Shown in pieces: positions 17,461 through 27,115 of a stretch of 64,000 nucleotides of DNA (position 1 is its first letter; the number at the start of each line of letters is the position of its first letter). Made by a program: the position numbers and the translations under genes. The DNA is from PALSA-612 sp963704335 (GTDB lineage: Bacteria; Actinomycetota; Thermoleophilia; Gaiellales; Gaiellaceae): contig OY969889.1 in NCBI GenBank assembly GCA_963704335.1, forward strand, positions 248,001 through 312,000, read 5' to 3'. The notes beneath the pieces were generated by a model. It was not told the DNA's origin. It did not search any database and worked only from the letters and a program-made list of their open reading frames with translations.

Positions 17461-18182
17461 ACAGTCTCGCGCCTCGCGCTGGTCGGCGACGTCCATGGGA
17501 ACGCCGTTGCGTTCGCAGGCAGTGCTCGAGGAGATCCGCGCCGACCCGCCGGATCTTGTCGTCGTCAACGGCGACCTGTCGTGGGGCGCCGAGCCCGAGG
17601 CGACGCTCGCGCTGGCGGACGAGTTGGCGAACGCGATCTTCGTTCGAGGCAACGCCGAGTCGGCGTTGCTGAGTCGGACGGACTCCGTTACGGATGCGTG
17701 GATGCTCGAGCGCCACCGCTCCGAGCGCCTAGCGCAGATCGAGTCATTCGCCGGCGCGGTCAGCGTCGAGGTCGCGGGGATCGGCAGCGTCTTCATCTGT
17801 CACGGCTCGCCGCGCGGCGATCAGGAGCTCGTGACGCCGGGAACGCCCGACGAACGAATGCAAGCGTTGGTCGCCGGCGCGCAGCTCGACGTGCTCGTCA
17901 CTGCGCACGTCCACCTGCAGTTCGAGCGCCAGGTCGTCGGGATCACTAGCATGAACGCCGGCAGCGTCGGCCTGCAGTACGGCGGCATGCCCGGCTGCGT
18001 ACTGGGCCGAAATCGGGCCCGACATCCGCCTGCGCCACACGCCCTACGACCTCGACGAAGCCGAGCGCCGCACGCGGTCGAGCGGGATCCCGACCGCCGA
18101 TCGCATCGTTCAGACGCTCCGCGAGCCTCCGTCGGCCGAGGAGGTCATCGAGCACGCCGAGCGGCTCGTGGCCTCCGACTGA
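17461..18182 (+). pseudogene. Calcineurin-like metallophosphoesterase, broken by two frameshifts
   Basis: Motifs of a small YfcE-like phosphodiesterase occur in order but in three frames: LALVGDVHGN (~17476), VVNGDLSWG, VRGNAES, FICHGSPRGD and VTAHVHLQFER, then AEIGPDIRLRHTPYDL and a tail ending in ERLVASD at 18182. One extra G at ~17518 separates HGNAVAF from AVLEEI, and an extra T at 17996 separates GGMPG from YWAEIG. The upstream frame has no ATG, GTG or TTG between the preceding stop (17365-17367) and the first motif, so a further error or decay is likely there. All metal-binding motifs survive. Its end overlaps the convergent zinc-ribbon gene by 73 bp. Confidence 0.75.
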
Positions 18183-18334
18183 AAGACCAGGAAGCCGCAT
18201 TCCGGACAGGCGATGGTGCCGCCTGCCCGGTGCTGCACGAACTCGCCGCACACGAGGCACTCGAGGCTGGCCCCGCGCAGCAACGCAAAGAGCTCCTGCT
18301 CGAGCGACCTGTTGAGTGACGCGATCTCGCCCAT
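18110..18334 (-). CDS. Small zinc-ribbon protein, 74 aa
   Basis: Reads MGEIASLNRSLEQELFALLR, an N-terminal helix, followed by C-L-V-C and C-P-E-C knuckles (residues ~28-46), a likely single zinc-ribbon. The tail beyond residue ~55 is Ser-rich and may be poorly conserved because it lies opposite the end of the metallophosphoesterase. The ATG overlaps the lexA stop by one base (TGATG), so it is translated with lexA and may share SOS control. Function unknown; a DNA- or protein-binding accessory is possible. Confidence 0.6.
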   Translation of the reverse strand: MGEIASLNRSLEQELFALLRGASLECLVCGEFVQHRAGGTIACPECGFLVFQSEATSRSACSMTSSADGGSRSV

Positions 18335-18954
18335 CAGACCTTCCTGAACACCCCCACGACCTTGCCGAGCAGCTGGACGTGGTCGGCATAGATCGGTTCC
18401 ATGGCGGCGTTCTCCGGCTGCAGCCGGACGCGGCCCGCTTCCCGGAAGATGCGCTTGACCGTCGCCTCGTCTGCCGACTCGTCGCTACCGGCGAGCGCGA
18501 CGACGATCTCGCCATCGCGAGCGTCCTGCTGCCGGCGGACGACGACGTAGTCGCCGTCGAGGATTCCCGCGTCGACCATCGACTCACCCTTTACGCGGAG
18601 CACGAAGTCGGCGGGGCCGACGACGCCCGGCACGCTCATGTACTCCTCGACGTTGTCGGCGGCAAGCAACGGCCCACCGGCGGCGATCTGACCGACGAGC
18701 GGCAGCATGTCCTCCTCGCGCGACGGACGCGCAGAGGCAGGCCGTTCACGCCCGACGAGCTCGAGGGCGCGTGGCTTCGTCGGGTCCCGGCGCAACAGGC
18801 CGGCGCGCTCGAGGTTGGCGAGGTGCGCGTGCACCGTCGACGGCGAAGCCAGCCCGACGGCGTCTCCGATCTCGCGCACGGTAGGCGGATACCCGTGCGT
18901 ATCGACGTAATCGACCACGAAATCCCAGATCTGCTGTTGCCTGGGCGTCAGCAC
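18334..18954 (-). CDS. lexA: SOS repressor LexA
   Basis: 206 residues, the usual size. The start is GTG 18954, set by an AGGAGG 7 bp upstream and by the family N-terminus LTPRQQQIWDFVVDYV. Residues 1-65 form the winged HTH (YPPTVREIGDAVGLASPSTV), followed by a self-cleavage domain: Ala-Gly in QIAAGGP, the catalytic Ser in GESM and the Lys in ATVKR. RecA-stimulated cleavage relieves repression of SOS genes. The perfect palindrome CGAACATGTGTTCG sits 17 bp before the start, so the gene is very probably self-repressed. A zinc-ribbon gene is coupled downstream. Confidence 0.95.
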   Translation of the reverse strand: MLTPRQQQIWDFVVDYVDTHGYPPTVREIGDAVGLASPSTVHAHLANLERAGLLRRDPTKPRALELVGRERPASARPSREEDMLPLVGQIAAGGPLLAADNVEEYMSVPGVVGPADFVLRVKGESMVDAGILDGDYVVVRRQQDARDGEIVVALAGSDESADEATVKRIFREAGRVRLQPENAAMEPIYADHVQLLGKVVGVFRKV

Positions 18955-18971
18955 CGATGAGCCTCCTTTAG

Positions 18972-18985
18972 CGAACATGTGTTCG
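18972..18985. promoter_or_regulatory. SOS box (LexA operator)
   Basis: The 14-base perfect palindrome CGAACATGTGTTCG matches the Gram-positive/actinobacterial LexA consensus (CGAAC-N4-GTTCG). It lies immediately upstream of the lexA ribosome site. It could also affect the divergent zinc-ribbon gene starting at 19103. Confidence 0.9.
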
Positions 18986-19102
18986 CCCAAGGTAGCCAGG
19001 ACGTCGGATGACGTCAAGCTCCAGCCTCTCGCAGGAGCGAACCTTGTAGCGCTCGCCACGTAGACCGTTCATAGTCCTTCTATCCATCGAAAGGAGGCGA
19101 TC

Positions 19103-19369
19103 GTGAGCATGGACGACGGCCAAGCTGCGGCGCTTGGGACAGACATGGAGGCACTTAGCCGCGTAGCTCCGAACGGCCAGTGCCCTTTCTGTGGAGAAAA
19201 TGGCTGGCACACCACCCAAGAAGGCGGGAGGAGCATCGTCCAGACGATTCCGACGGAGGCCGGAAAGGGGTTCTCCGCTCTGACTCTCATCTGCAACACG
19301 TGTGGATTCGTCCGCCTTCACGCCACAGAAACCCTTGGAATCGAAACGCTCCCAGAGGGAGCGTCCTAG
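19103..19369 (+). CDS. Small zinc-ribbon protein, 88 aa
   Basis: GTG start with AAAGGAGG nine bases upstream; a later in-frame ATG at 19109 is a possible alternative. The chain contains CPFC-GENGW (residues ~27-35) and C-NTC-GFVRLH (~65-73), spaced about 36 residues apart as in rubredoxin-like/zinc-ribbon folds. No further domain is visible. It is divergent from lexA with ~148 bp between the starts, so SOS regulation is possible but unproven. Function unknown. Confidence 0.7.
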   Translation: MSMDDGQAAALGTDMEALSRVAPNGQCPFCGENGWHTTQEGGRSIVQTIPTEAGKGFSALTLICNTCGFVRLHATETLGIETLPEGAS

Positions 19370-19415
19370 AGCTCGTCATTCGGCTGTTAGGAGGAACCCG
19401 ACAGGGGCGGATCGG

Positions 19416-19799
19416 CTAGAGGCTGTACCCCAGGGGATGCCGCGGCTCGTAGAGCATGATGTCGTCCGCGCCGGGCACCCTCAACATCACCGTGCGGCCG
19501 AAGTTCTCCTCTTGGATGGAGCCCGTGAACTCGGCACCCTTCCTCTCGAGCTCCGCCTTCGTGGCCTCGACGTCGTCGCACATCAACGAGATCGAGTGAT
19601 GCCGCGGAGAGTCGTACGTGACCCCCTCGTGGACCTGGTGGGTGGGATGCGCTCCGATCTCGCTCGGGCCGCTCTTGAAGATGAGCCACCCCGGCGCGTC
19701 TTCCTCCTCCACGAACGGCCACTCGAGGACGTCGCGGAAGAAGGCTCGCGTGGCGACAGCGTCATCCGAGTAGATAAGGAGGTGTACGGCGGTGATCAC
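19416..19799 (-). CDS. VOC-family (glyoxalase/bleomycin resistance-like) protein
   Basis: 127 residues from GTG 19799. A longer frame exists but would run through a perfect terminator hairpin at 19834-19862, so the shorter start beginning ITAVHLLIYSDD is preferred. Two beta-alpha-beta-beta-beta units are visible: AVHLLIYSDDAVATRAFFRDVL with FVEEEDAPGWLIFKSG, then HSISLMCDDVEATKAELE with MLRVPGADDIMLYEP. His and Glu residues at the usual metal positions (H in AVH, E in YEP) are present. The family includes dioxygenases, isomerases and resistance proteins; the substrate cannot be given. Confidence 0.85.
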   Translation of the reverse strand: MITAVHLLIYSDDAVATRAFFRDVLEWPFVEEEDAPGWLIFKSGPSEIGAHPTHQVHEGVTYDSPRHHSISLMCDDVEATKAELERKGAEFTGSIQEENFGRTVMLRVPGADDIMLYEPRHPLGYSL

Positions 19800-19833
19800 G
19801 CCAGGCGATCGTAGACGCGGTCCGTCGCTCGAA

Positions 19834-19862
19834 GGCAGATGCGGGCTTTGCCCGCGTCTGCC
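19834..19862. terminator. Hairpin terminator
   Basis: A 13-bp stem with one G-T wobble (GGCAGATGCGGGC / GCCCGCGTCTGCC) and a TTT loop, between the tRNA-Leu terminator and the VOC gene. Confidence 0.6.
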
Positions 19863-19888
19863 AGATGTGGCCGAACTCAAGAGAGACC

Positions 19889-19917
19889 CGCTGCAAAGTG
19901 CGAAGCACTTTGCAGCG
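19889..19917. terminator. tRNA-Leu/secG terminator
   Basis: A perfect 13-bp stem CGCTGCAAAGTGC / GCACTTTGCAGCG with a GAA loop, four bases beyond the tRNA 3' end on the minus strand. Confidence 0.85.
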
Positions 19918-19920
19918 TCA

Positions 19921-20006
19921 TGCGCTGGAGAGGACTTGAACCTCCACGACCTTTTACGGTCACCAGGCCCTCAACCTGGCGCGTCTACCAATTCCGCCAC
20001 CAGCGC
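19921..20006 (-). tRNA. tRNA-Leu (anticodon GAG)
   Basis: Minus strand: the acceptor stem GCGCTGG pairs with CCAGCGC, followed by discriminator A and no encoded CCA. The anticodon loop TTGAGGG sits on the stem CCAGG/CCTGG. A long variable arm (GTGACCGTAAAAGGTCGT region) and the T-arm GAGGTTCAAGTCCTC mark a class II tRNA. It lies 27 bp after secG on the same strand, a common actinobacterial order. Confidence 0.97.
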
Positions 20007-20033
20007 GCGAAACGAAGTCTAGCGAGCGGGTTC

Positions 20034-20255
20034 TTACTCCAGGACCTGGAAAAGCGCGACCGAGTTGAGCGCGAAGAGCGTCGCGACGACCACGGTCAAC
20101 CGCGTGAGGTTGCGCTCGACGATGTGCGTTCCGCCCTGCGAAGCAGGCGTAAAGCCCATGCCACCAAAGCCGGTATCGCGCCCCGAGTGCATGAGGATGA
20201 GCGTGATCAGGGCGGCCGAGACCAGTACCTGGGTGACAGCGAGTAGGGCAACCAC
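20034..20255 (-). CDS. secG: Protein-export translocase subunit SecG
   Basis: 73 residues with two membrane helices (about 4-22 and 50-70) joined by the diagnostic Gly-rich cytoplasmic loop (SGRDTGFGGMGF). This is the small non-essential subunit of the SecYEG channel. Length and topology are normal. The tRNA-Leu gene follows on the same strand. The start lies 21 bp from the divergent small gene at 20277, so the two promoters must overlap or lie within coding sequence. Confidence 0.93.
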   Translation of the reverse strand: MVALLAVTQVLVSAALITLILMHSGRDTGFGGMGFTPASQGGTHIVERNLTRLTVVVATLFALNSVALFQVLE

Positions 20256-20276
20256 GGGGTTCTTAGACTAGCCGAC

Positions 20277-20474
20277 ATGGAGCAGGCGGACGCACGTGAA
20301 CGGATCCAGAAGCTACTCGTGACGGGAGACAACCGCCTGAAGCAGGGCGTGTCACACGAGAAGGTGCGAGAGACGTACGAGGAGGCGTTGCGTGTGGCCA
20401 CGGAGGCCGGGCTCGAAGAACACGTGCGACCGCTGGTGGAAATCAGGTTGTCGGACCTAGACCGACTGGTTTAG
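20277..20474 (+). CDS. Conserved small helical protein, 65 aa
   Basis: A short acidic protein MEQADARERIQKLLVTGDNR followed by two amphipathic helices (VRETYEEALRVATEAGLEEH, VRPLVEIRLSDLDRLV) that look like one TPR-like hairpin. There is no signal peptide or metal site. It is divergent from secG and 28 bp upstream of the aquaporin gene. The codon bias agrees with a real gene, but I cannot name a function. Confidence 0.65.
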   Translation: MEQADARERIQKLLVTGDNRLKQGVSHEKVRETYEEALRVATEAGLEEHVRPLVEIRLSDLDRLV

Positions 20475-20501
20475 CCTCCTCCAAACTCCATGGAGGGAGC
20501 C

Positions 20502-21215
20502 ATGACCGATTCTCTACAGAAGTATCTTGCCGAGCTACTCGGCACGTTCACGCTGGTGTTCATCGGCACGGTGGGCATCCTCGCCTACGCGGGAGAGCTC
20601 GGCGCGAAGAACGTCACCGTCGGCTTCGCCTTCGGCCTCGCGTTGCTGGCCGGCCTCTACGCCTTCGCCGATGTGTCGGGCGGGCACTTCAACCCCGGTG
20701 TCTCGCTCGCGATGTTCCTCGACAAGCGGCTCGAAGCGCCGACCATGGTCGCCTACTGGGTGGCGCAGCTGGCCGGTGCGGTGCTGGGCTCGCTCTGCGT
20801 GCTCATCGCGTTCAACCAGAACGCGGTGGCATCGACGGCGACGCTGCCCGGCCCCCAGGGCGCGGGAACCGCGCTCTTCCTCGAGCTGCTGGCGACGGCG
20901 ATCTTCGTGCTCGTCATCCTCCACTCGTCGGCGTCGGAACGGCACGCGGGGACTGCTCTCGTGGCGATCCCGCTGACGCTCGTCGCCGCGCACCTCGCGC
21001 TGATCCCGTTCAGCGGCTCGTCGCTCAACACCGCACGGAGCTTCGGCCCGGCACTGATCGGGTCGGAGTGGAGCGACTTCTGGGTGTACATCGTCGGCCC
21101 GATCGGCGGCGCGATCATCGGCTGGCTCGTGTACTCCTTCGTCGTGAAGGGGCCACAGCAGGCAGCGGAAGCCCCACCGGCAGAGCCGGATCAGCCAACT
21201 CAGCCGGCCCGCTAG
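20502..21215 (+). CDS. MIP/aquaporin-family channel with altered NPA motifs
   Basis: 237 residues; the ATG at 20502 is preceded by GGAGGG. Six membrane helices are visible together with the two half-helix loops. The loops carry HFNPGVSLAMF and LNTARSFGPAL in place of the canonical NPA boxes (NPG and NTA). The selectivity-filter region (SLNTARSFGPAL) otherwise follows the family. A polar C-terminal tail (PAEPDQPTQPAR) is cytoplasmic. The channel should pass water or small neutral solutes; the altered boxes make the exact solute uncertain. The last four bases overlap the convergent glycosyltransferase gene. Confidence 0.9.
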   Translation: MTDSLQKYLAELLGTFTLVFIGTVGILAYAGELGAKNVTVGFAFGLALLAGLYAFADVSGGHFNPGVSLAMFLDKRLEAPTMVAYWVAQLAGAVLGSLCVLIAFNQNAVASTATLPGPQGAGTALFLELLATAIFVLVILHSSASERHAGTALVAIPLTLVAAHLALIPFSGSSLNTARSFGPALIGSEWSDFWVYIVGPIGGAIIGWLVYSFVVKGPQQAAEAPPAEPDQPTQPAR

Positions 21216-22201
21216 CCGGCGGCCCGGGCGAGGATCGACTCGATCCGCTCCGCCTGGCGGCGTACGTCGTGGCCCTCGGCCGCGGCGCGCGCCGCCGGGT
21301 TGGGGCACGGCAGCCCGGCTGCTGCGGCCAGCCCTCGCGCGATGTCGTCGACGTCCAGCGGGTCGACGAGCAGGCCCGCTCCTTCGGGCACGAGCTCCGC
21401 CGGGCCGCCCACCCGCGTCGCGACGACGGAGCGCCCGCGGGCCATGGCCTCGAGCACGGCCTGGCCGAAGGGCTCGACGAGGCTCGGCTGGCAGACGACG
21501 CGCGCCGCCGCCATGTGCTCCCGTACCTCATCGTTCGCCACGGCGCCGACGAGCCGCACGCCACGCCGGCCCTCGAGCGCCGGCCGCAGTGGCCCGTCGC
21601 CGACGACCGTGAGCGTTGCATCGGGGTCATCGAGCCGGCCGAAAGCCTCTGCGAGCCGCACGACGTTCTTGCGTTCGATCAGCGAGCCGACGAAGAGGTA
21701 GGACGGAGGGCCACCCGGCGGCGGCGCAACCGAGAACGAGCCCAGATCGACGCCGCAATCCACGACCTCGGTCTTGCCGCGGGCCTCCGGCACGGCCCCC
21801 TCGAGCTCCCCGCGCAGGTAGCCCGAAACGGCGACAACGGCGGCGGCGCGCTTGCAGACCCACCGGGTCGCCCTGCGGACGGCGGCGTTCGAGCGTGCGT
21901 TTGCCACGTCCTGCCCGTGGGCGGTGACGACCAGCGGCGCGCGCGACGATACGGCCGCAATCAGGCCTGCGGGCACCAGGAAGTGCGCGTAGACGACATC
22001 TGGTCGGAACCCGCGCGCAGCAGATCTCGCTCGCCGGGCCAGGTCGACGTAACGCTGCTTTCCTCCGGCACGGCTGTCGATCACCGCCGGCTCGATCTCG
22101 TGCCCGCGGTCGAGGAGCGCGCGCTCCAGTCCCTGCACGAAGACGCCGAAGTCCGGGTCCTCGGGACCCGGGTACATCTGCGAGACGAGGAGGATCCTCA
22201 A
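21212..22201 (-). CDS. GT4-family glycosyltransferase
   Basis: 329 residues with the GT-B layout: an N-terminal Rossmann half (MRILLVSQMYPGPEDPDFG, GLERALLDRGHEI) and a C-terminal nucleotide-sugar half (SYLFVGSLIERKNVVRLAEAF, then the retaining E-x7-E motif EPFGQAVLE followed by GG-PAELVPEG). It transfers a sugar from an activated donor to an unknown acceptor, probably in cell-surface or lipid glycan synthesis. Its start lies 12 bp from the stop of the upstream copper-monooxygenase gene, so it is likely the last gene of that minus-strand run. Confidence 0.88.
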   Translation of the reverse strand: MRILLVSQMYPGPEDPDFGVFVQGLERALLDRGHEIEPAVIDSRAGGKQRYVDLARRARSAARGFRPDVVYAHFLVPAGLIAAVSSRAPLVVTAHGQDVANARSNAAVRRATRWVCKRAAAVVAVSGYLRGELEGAVPEARGKTEVVDCGVDLGSFSVAPPPGGPPSYLFVGSLIERKNVVRLAEAFGRLDDPDATLTVVGDGPLRPALEGRRGVRLVGAVANDEVREHMAAARVVCQPSLVEPFGQAVLEAMARGRSVVATRVGGPAELVPEGAGLLVDPLDVDDIARGLAAAAGLPCPNPAARAAAEGHDVRRQAERIESILARAAG

Positions 22202-22213
22202 ACGGCGGCGACG

Positions 22214-23643
22214 CTAGTCGCGCGTGACCTGCACGATGCCGAGGCACATCTCGTCCGTCGTCCCCTCGCCCCAGAGCACGTAGCGTGGCGTCGTCGGGAT
22301 CCCGTGCCCGCCGTGATGCCGCCGCATCGGATCGAAGCGGCACGTCACACGTAGCACGTCGCCCGCCTTCGCCTCCACCGGCGCTTCGAGGGCGTATGCG
22401 TTCTGCCAGTGGAAGTCCCAGCGCGGGATGTCGAGCAGGACGCGAGCTTTCGCCGTGCCCGGGTTGAGCTCGACGCGAATCGACTTGCCGAGTAGGTGCA
22501 TGTGTCCAGCGACGATGTGGATCGTGCTTGGACTCCGCACCGTGCGGTTGCAAGTGGACGTGGTCGAGGGTTTCGGGCTCGTCGTGCTCTGACCGCACAC
22601 GAGGAGCAGCGCGGTCGGCGCGAACGACGCCGTACCTCCGTACTTGCGGCCCAGGTCGGCGATCGCGGCGCCACGATCGCAGAGCCGGCCTGTTTCGCCC
22701 TTGACGCAGGCGAGCTCGACCGGTGCGGGCAGCAGCACCGTGTTGATCGACTTCAGGCCGCTCGGCGGCGCGAGCGTGAACACCGCCTGGGAGCGATCGG
22801 GCGCATGCCCGTTGAGGAGGTTGTAGTGCACCTGCATCACGACGAGGCTGCCCTTCGGCAGCTGGACGCCTGTCCCGTCAGGGAAGCGACCTGCCCCCCA
22901 GCCCGGCGCCCACGCGGAGATCCACGATGCATCGTCCAGCTGGTCGCTCCCGCCGGAGACGCCGATCCCGCCGAAGCACGACCAGCCCGTACCGCGTGAC
23001 GCCGCGTCGAGCCGCTTCGCTTCCGCCCCGGACTCCGCTTGAATGCGGAAGAGGATCACGTGGTGGACGATCGACCGCGCTCGGGGAACGATTCTCGCCG
23101 AAGTCGCAGCGGCGTCCTGCGTGAGCTTGGGGTCGAGCAGGAAGCAGCGGTAGTCGTCGGTAGCTCCGGCCTTCGCCGCCGGCGTGTAGGACGACGGCAT
23201 CGCGAGCGTGAGCGAGCGCTCGCCGGAGCGCACCTCGGTCTTCGCGGGCGGAGCCTTGCCGGCTCCTCCGCCGGAGGCCTTGCCGCCTTCCTGCGCCCAG
23301 CCGAGGATGGTCGAGCGCTGCTGCGCCGTCAGCTGCCGTGTCTCCTGGCCGACGTAGTCGGGCGAGGCCGGCCCGGGCGGCCACGGCGGCATGATCTTCG
23401 CCTTTACGGCGCCGGCGATCGCATCCGACCACTTCTGCGCCTGCTTCGCCGTCTCGAGTGAGAACGGCGCGATGCCGCCCATCTGGTGACAGCCGGTGCA
23501 CTTCTCGCGCAGGATCGGCGCGACGTCCCGCTGGAAGCTCGGTGCCGCCGCGGGTGTCCGTTCACCGTCGCCGCGCGACGCGGCGATCGCAACGATGGGC
23601 ACCAGCAGCGAGGCAGCGACAACGGCTGCGACCGGAGCGCGCC

Positions 23644-23647
<4 letters not shown>
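22214..23647 (-). CDS. Secreted monoheme cytochrome c fused to copper type II (PHM/DBH-like) monooxygenase domain
   Basis: 477 residues. A signal peptide (residues ~1-23) precedes a heme c site CTGCH (50-54) in a DVAPILREKCTGCHQMGG context, with WPPGPASPDY-type planctomycete-cytochrome features. The C-terminal ~330 residues carry copper-site motifs of ascorbate-dependent monooxygenases: VHHVILF, MQVHYNLL, GHMHLLGKSI and a late Met in DEMCLG. The arrangement suggests that electrons from the heme reach a mononuclear copper site that hydroxylates an unknown substrate outside the cytoplasm. Its start overlaps the stop of the methylmalonyl-CoA mutase gene by 4 bp, an odd pairing. Confidence 0.85.
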
Positions 23648-25207
<1,560 letters not shown>

Positions 25208-25233
<26 letters not shown>

Positions 25234-26161
25234 GCTGCAATCGTACGTCGGCCGGACCTCGCATCGTCAGCGTGCTCCGGCTCGGCTCGGGCCGGTAGCC
25301 GAGCTTGGCGTTCAGCGTCCGCATGGGTAGGTTCCGCTCTTCGCTTCCCGTGATCAACCGCTCGAAGCCGGCGAGCTTTGCGGCAGCGATCTGCGTTCGC
25401 TTGAGCGCCGTGGCGATGCCGCGCCTGCGCCACGTGCGCCGAACGGCCGTCAGTCCGTTGTAACCGTCGCGGCCGTTGTCGTCCATCGAGACATACCCGA
25501 TTGGCTCGCTGTCCGCGACCGCGACGAAGAGCAGATCGCGTCGCCGCGTCGGCCGATCGAGCTCGATCGCGCGCCACTGCTCGTAGCTCATGTCACCCGC
25601 ATTGCCCGGGATGTCGGCCGCGGCTTCGACGCCTACCGCGTACAGCGCTTCCGCGAGCTCCGGACGGTCGGCGAGGGCAACGATCTCGACTCCCGGCGGA
25701 ACCTGCGCCGGCTCAGGTTCAAGAGCCGTGAGATCGAGGGCGACGGCCTTCTCTCCGCCCACAACGCGGTAGCCGCGGCGCTCGAGGTACTCGCGTGCAG
25801 CGAGGTCGCTCTCGGTGACATCACCCTCGAGCTCGGACCGGCCGGCCTTCAGCGCTCGGCCCCCGAGTTCCGCGAGCACGGCCGAGCCGATACCGCACCG
25901 CCTCAGGGCCGGGACGACCACGAGATGGCCAGGTGCGAACCCGTCGGGCCACGGGTCGACGAATCCGCAGCCCGCGGGATCTCCGTCGAGTCGCGCGATC
26001 ACGTAGACCAGCGTCTCGTTGGCGGCGAGGTTGTGCCGCAGATTCTCCAGCCGTGGCGGTGGCCGGTCGGGATCGGCGGCGGTACGCACAGCGATCATTA
26101 CCTCGAGGTCGGCGTCGGTCTGCACGCGCGCGACCTCGAGGCCGGGAACAGCCTGAGTCAT
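25208..26161 (-). CDS. Tandem GNAT acetyltransferase
   Basis: 317 residues with two GNAT folds. The first (residues ~10-150) has the acetyl-CoA motif VVPALRRCGIGSAVLAELG; the second (~160-300) has VRRTWRRRGIATALKRTQI. Both pyrophosphate-binding R/Q-x-x-G-x-G/A signatures look competent. The C-terminal GSEERNLPMRTLNAKLGY is typical of mycothiol synthase-like/N-acetyltransferase tandems, but I cannot assign mycothiol synthase. Its 3' end overlaps the start of the mutase gene by 26 bp, so translation may be coupled. Confidence 0.85.
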
Positions 26162-26285
26162 GGTGAGCTCCTTTAGGAAGGTGGGGACGTCAGCCAGACG
26201 GCTGCGTCACGTGCGAATTGGGTTCGGCATAGCACCACCTCCCGGCTCGGGAGCCTGCGCGGCGATCGTAGTGTCTACTGTCGTC

Positions 26286-26922
26286 GTGGTGCAAGTCCGC
26301 GTGCGACTCTTCGCCGGCCTGCGCGAGCGGGCCGGCTGGTCGGAGCGCGAGCTCGACGGCGTCGAGTGCGTCGGCGACGTGTGGGCACGGCTCGAGCTCG
26401 GCGAGGAGCCGCCGGGCCTGCTCTACGCCGTGAACCGCGCGTACGCGCCGCCCGAGCGCGAGCTCGTCGACGGCGACGAGGTGGCGCTCATCCCGCCCGT
26501 GTCAGGCGGGGCATGCCGGCTGAGCGACGAGCCGCTCGACCCTGCGGCCGTGATCGCCGAGGTGGCCGACGAGCGCGCGGGCGGCATTGCGGTGTTCGTC
26601 GGCACCACGCGCGTCCACTCCCGCGGACGCACGGTGCTTCATCTCGACTACGAGGCCTACGAGGGCATGGCCGAGCAGGTGATGGAGGAGCTGGCCGCGG
26701 ACCTCGAGGCGGACGTACGAGCTCTGTGCGGTCGCGATCGCGCACCGCGTCGGCCGTGTCGGGATCGGAGAGCTTTCCGTCGTGATCGCCGTCTCGGCCC
26801 CGCACCGCGGCGACGCGCTCGCTGCCTGCAAGGACTGCATCGACCGCCTCAAGGAGACCGTGCCGCTGTGGAAGAAGGAGTCCTACGAGGGCGGCGAGGA
26901 ATGGATAGGACAAGGTTCCTGA
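26286..26922 (+). CDS. moaE: MoaD-MoaE fusion (molybdopterin synthase), frameshifted
   Basis: Residues 1-75 are a MoaD-like ubiquitin fold ending in the thiocarboxylate-type Gly-Gly region (PPVSGGACR). The rest is MoaE: AVIAEVADERAGGIAVFVGTTR, HLDYEAYEGMAEQVM, then after a frame change AIAHRVGRVGIGELSVVIAV, CKDCIDRLKETVPLWKKE and EEWIGQGS. One extra base near 26713-26716 separates LAADLEA from YELCAVAIAH; removing it gives one intact ~210-residue protein. Molybdopterin synthase inserts dithiolene sulfurs into cPMP. The start is one of two adjacent GTG codons. A second copy of the 13-codon 3' end lies at 27051-27089. Confidence 0.8.
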
Positions 26923-27089
26923 CGCAGAGGGCGAGCCAACCGGCGCGCGTGGAGCCGGATTCACTCCGGCGGAGCGCCGACTACTTGCCGGCTTGTAACG
27001 GCAAGAAGGAGGGGGCTCGTGGGGGAACCATGGGTTCACCCACGCTCACCTACGAGGGCGGCGAGGAATGGATCGGCAGAGGCTCCTGA
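26884..27089 (+). repeat. Duplicated 3' end of moaE (direct repeat, 39 bp each)
   Basis: Bases 26884-26922 and 27051-27089 both encode YEGGEEWIG(Q/R)GS-stop and differ at only about five positions, mostly silent. The second copy is preceded by a short frame MGSPTLT and no other moaE sequence. Confidence 0.75.
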
Positions 27090-27115
27090 CGGTACGCGCG
27101 GCTACCGTAGTCCAC

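Noticed and set aside
19834..19917. Riboswitch formed by two adjacent hairpins upstream of the VOC gene
   Set aside because: Both are simple perfect stems following tRNA-Leu on the same strand, best explained as terminators; no conserved aptamer sequence is seen.
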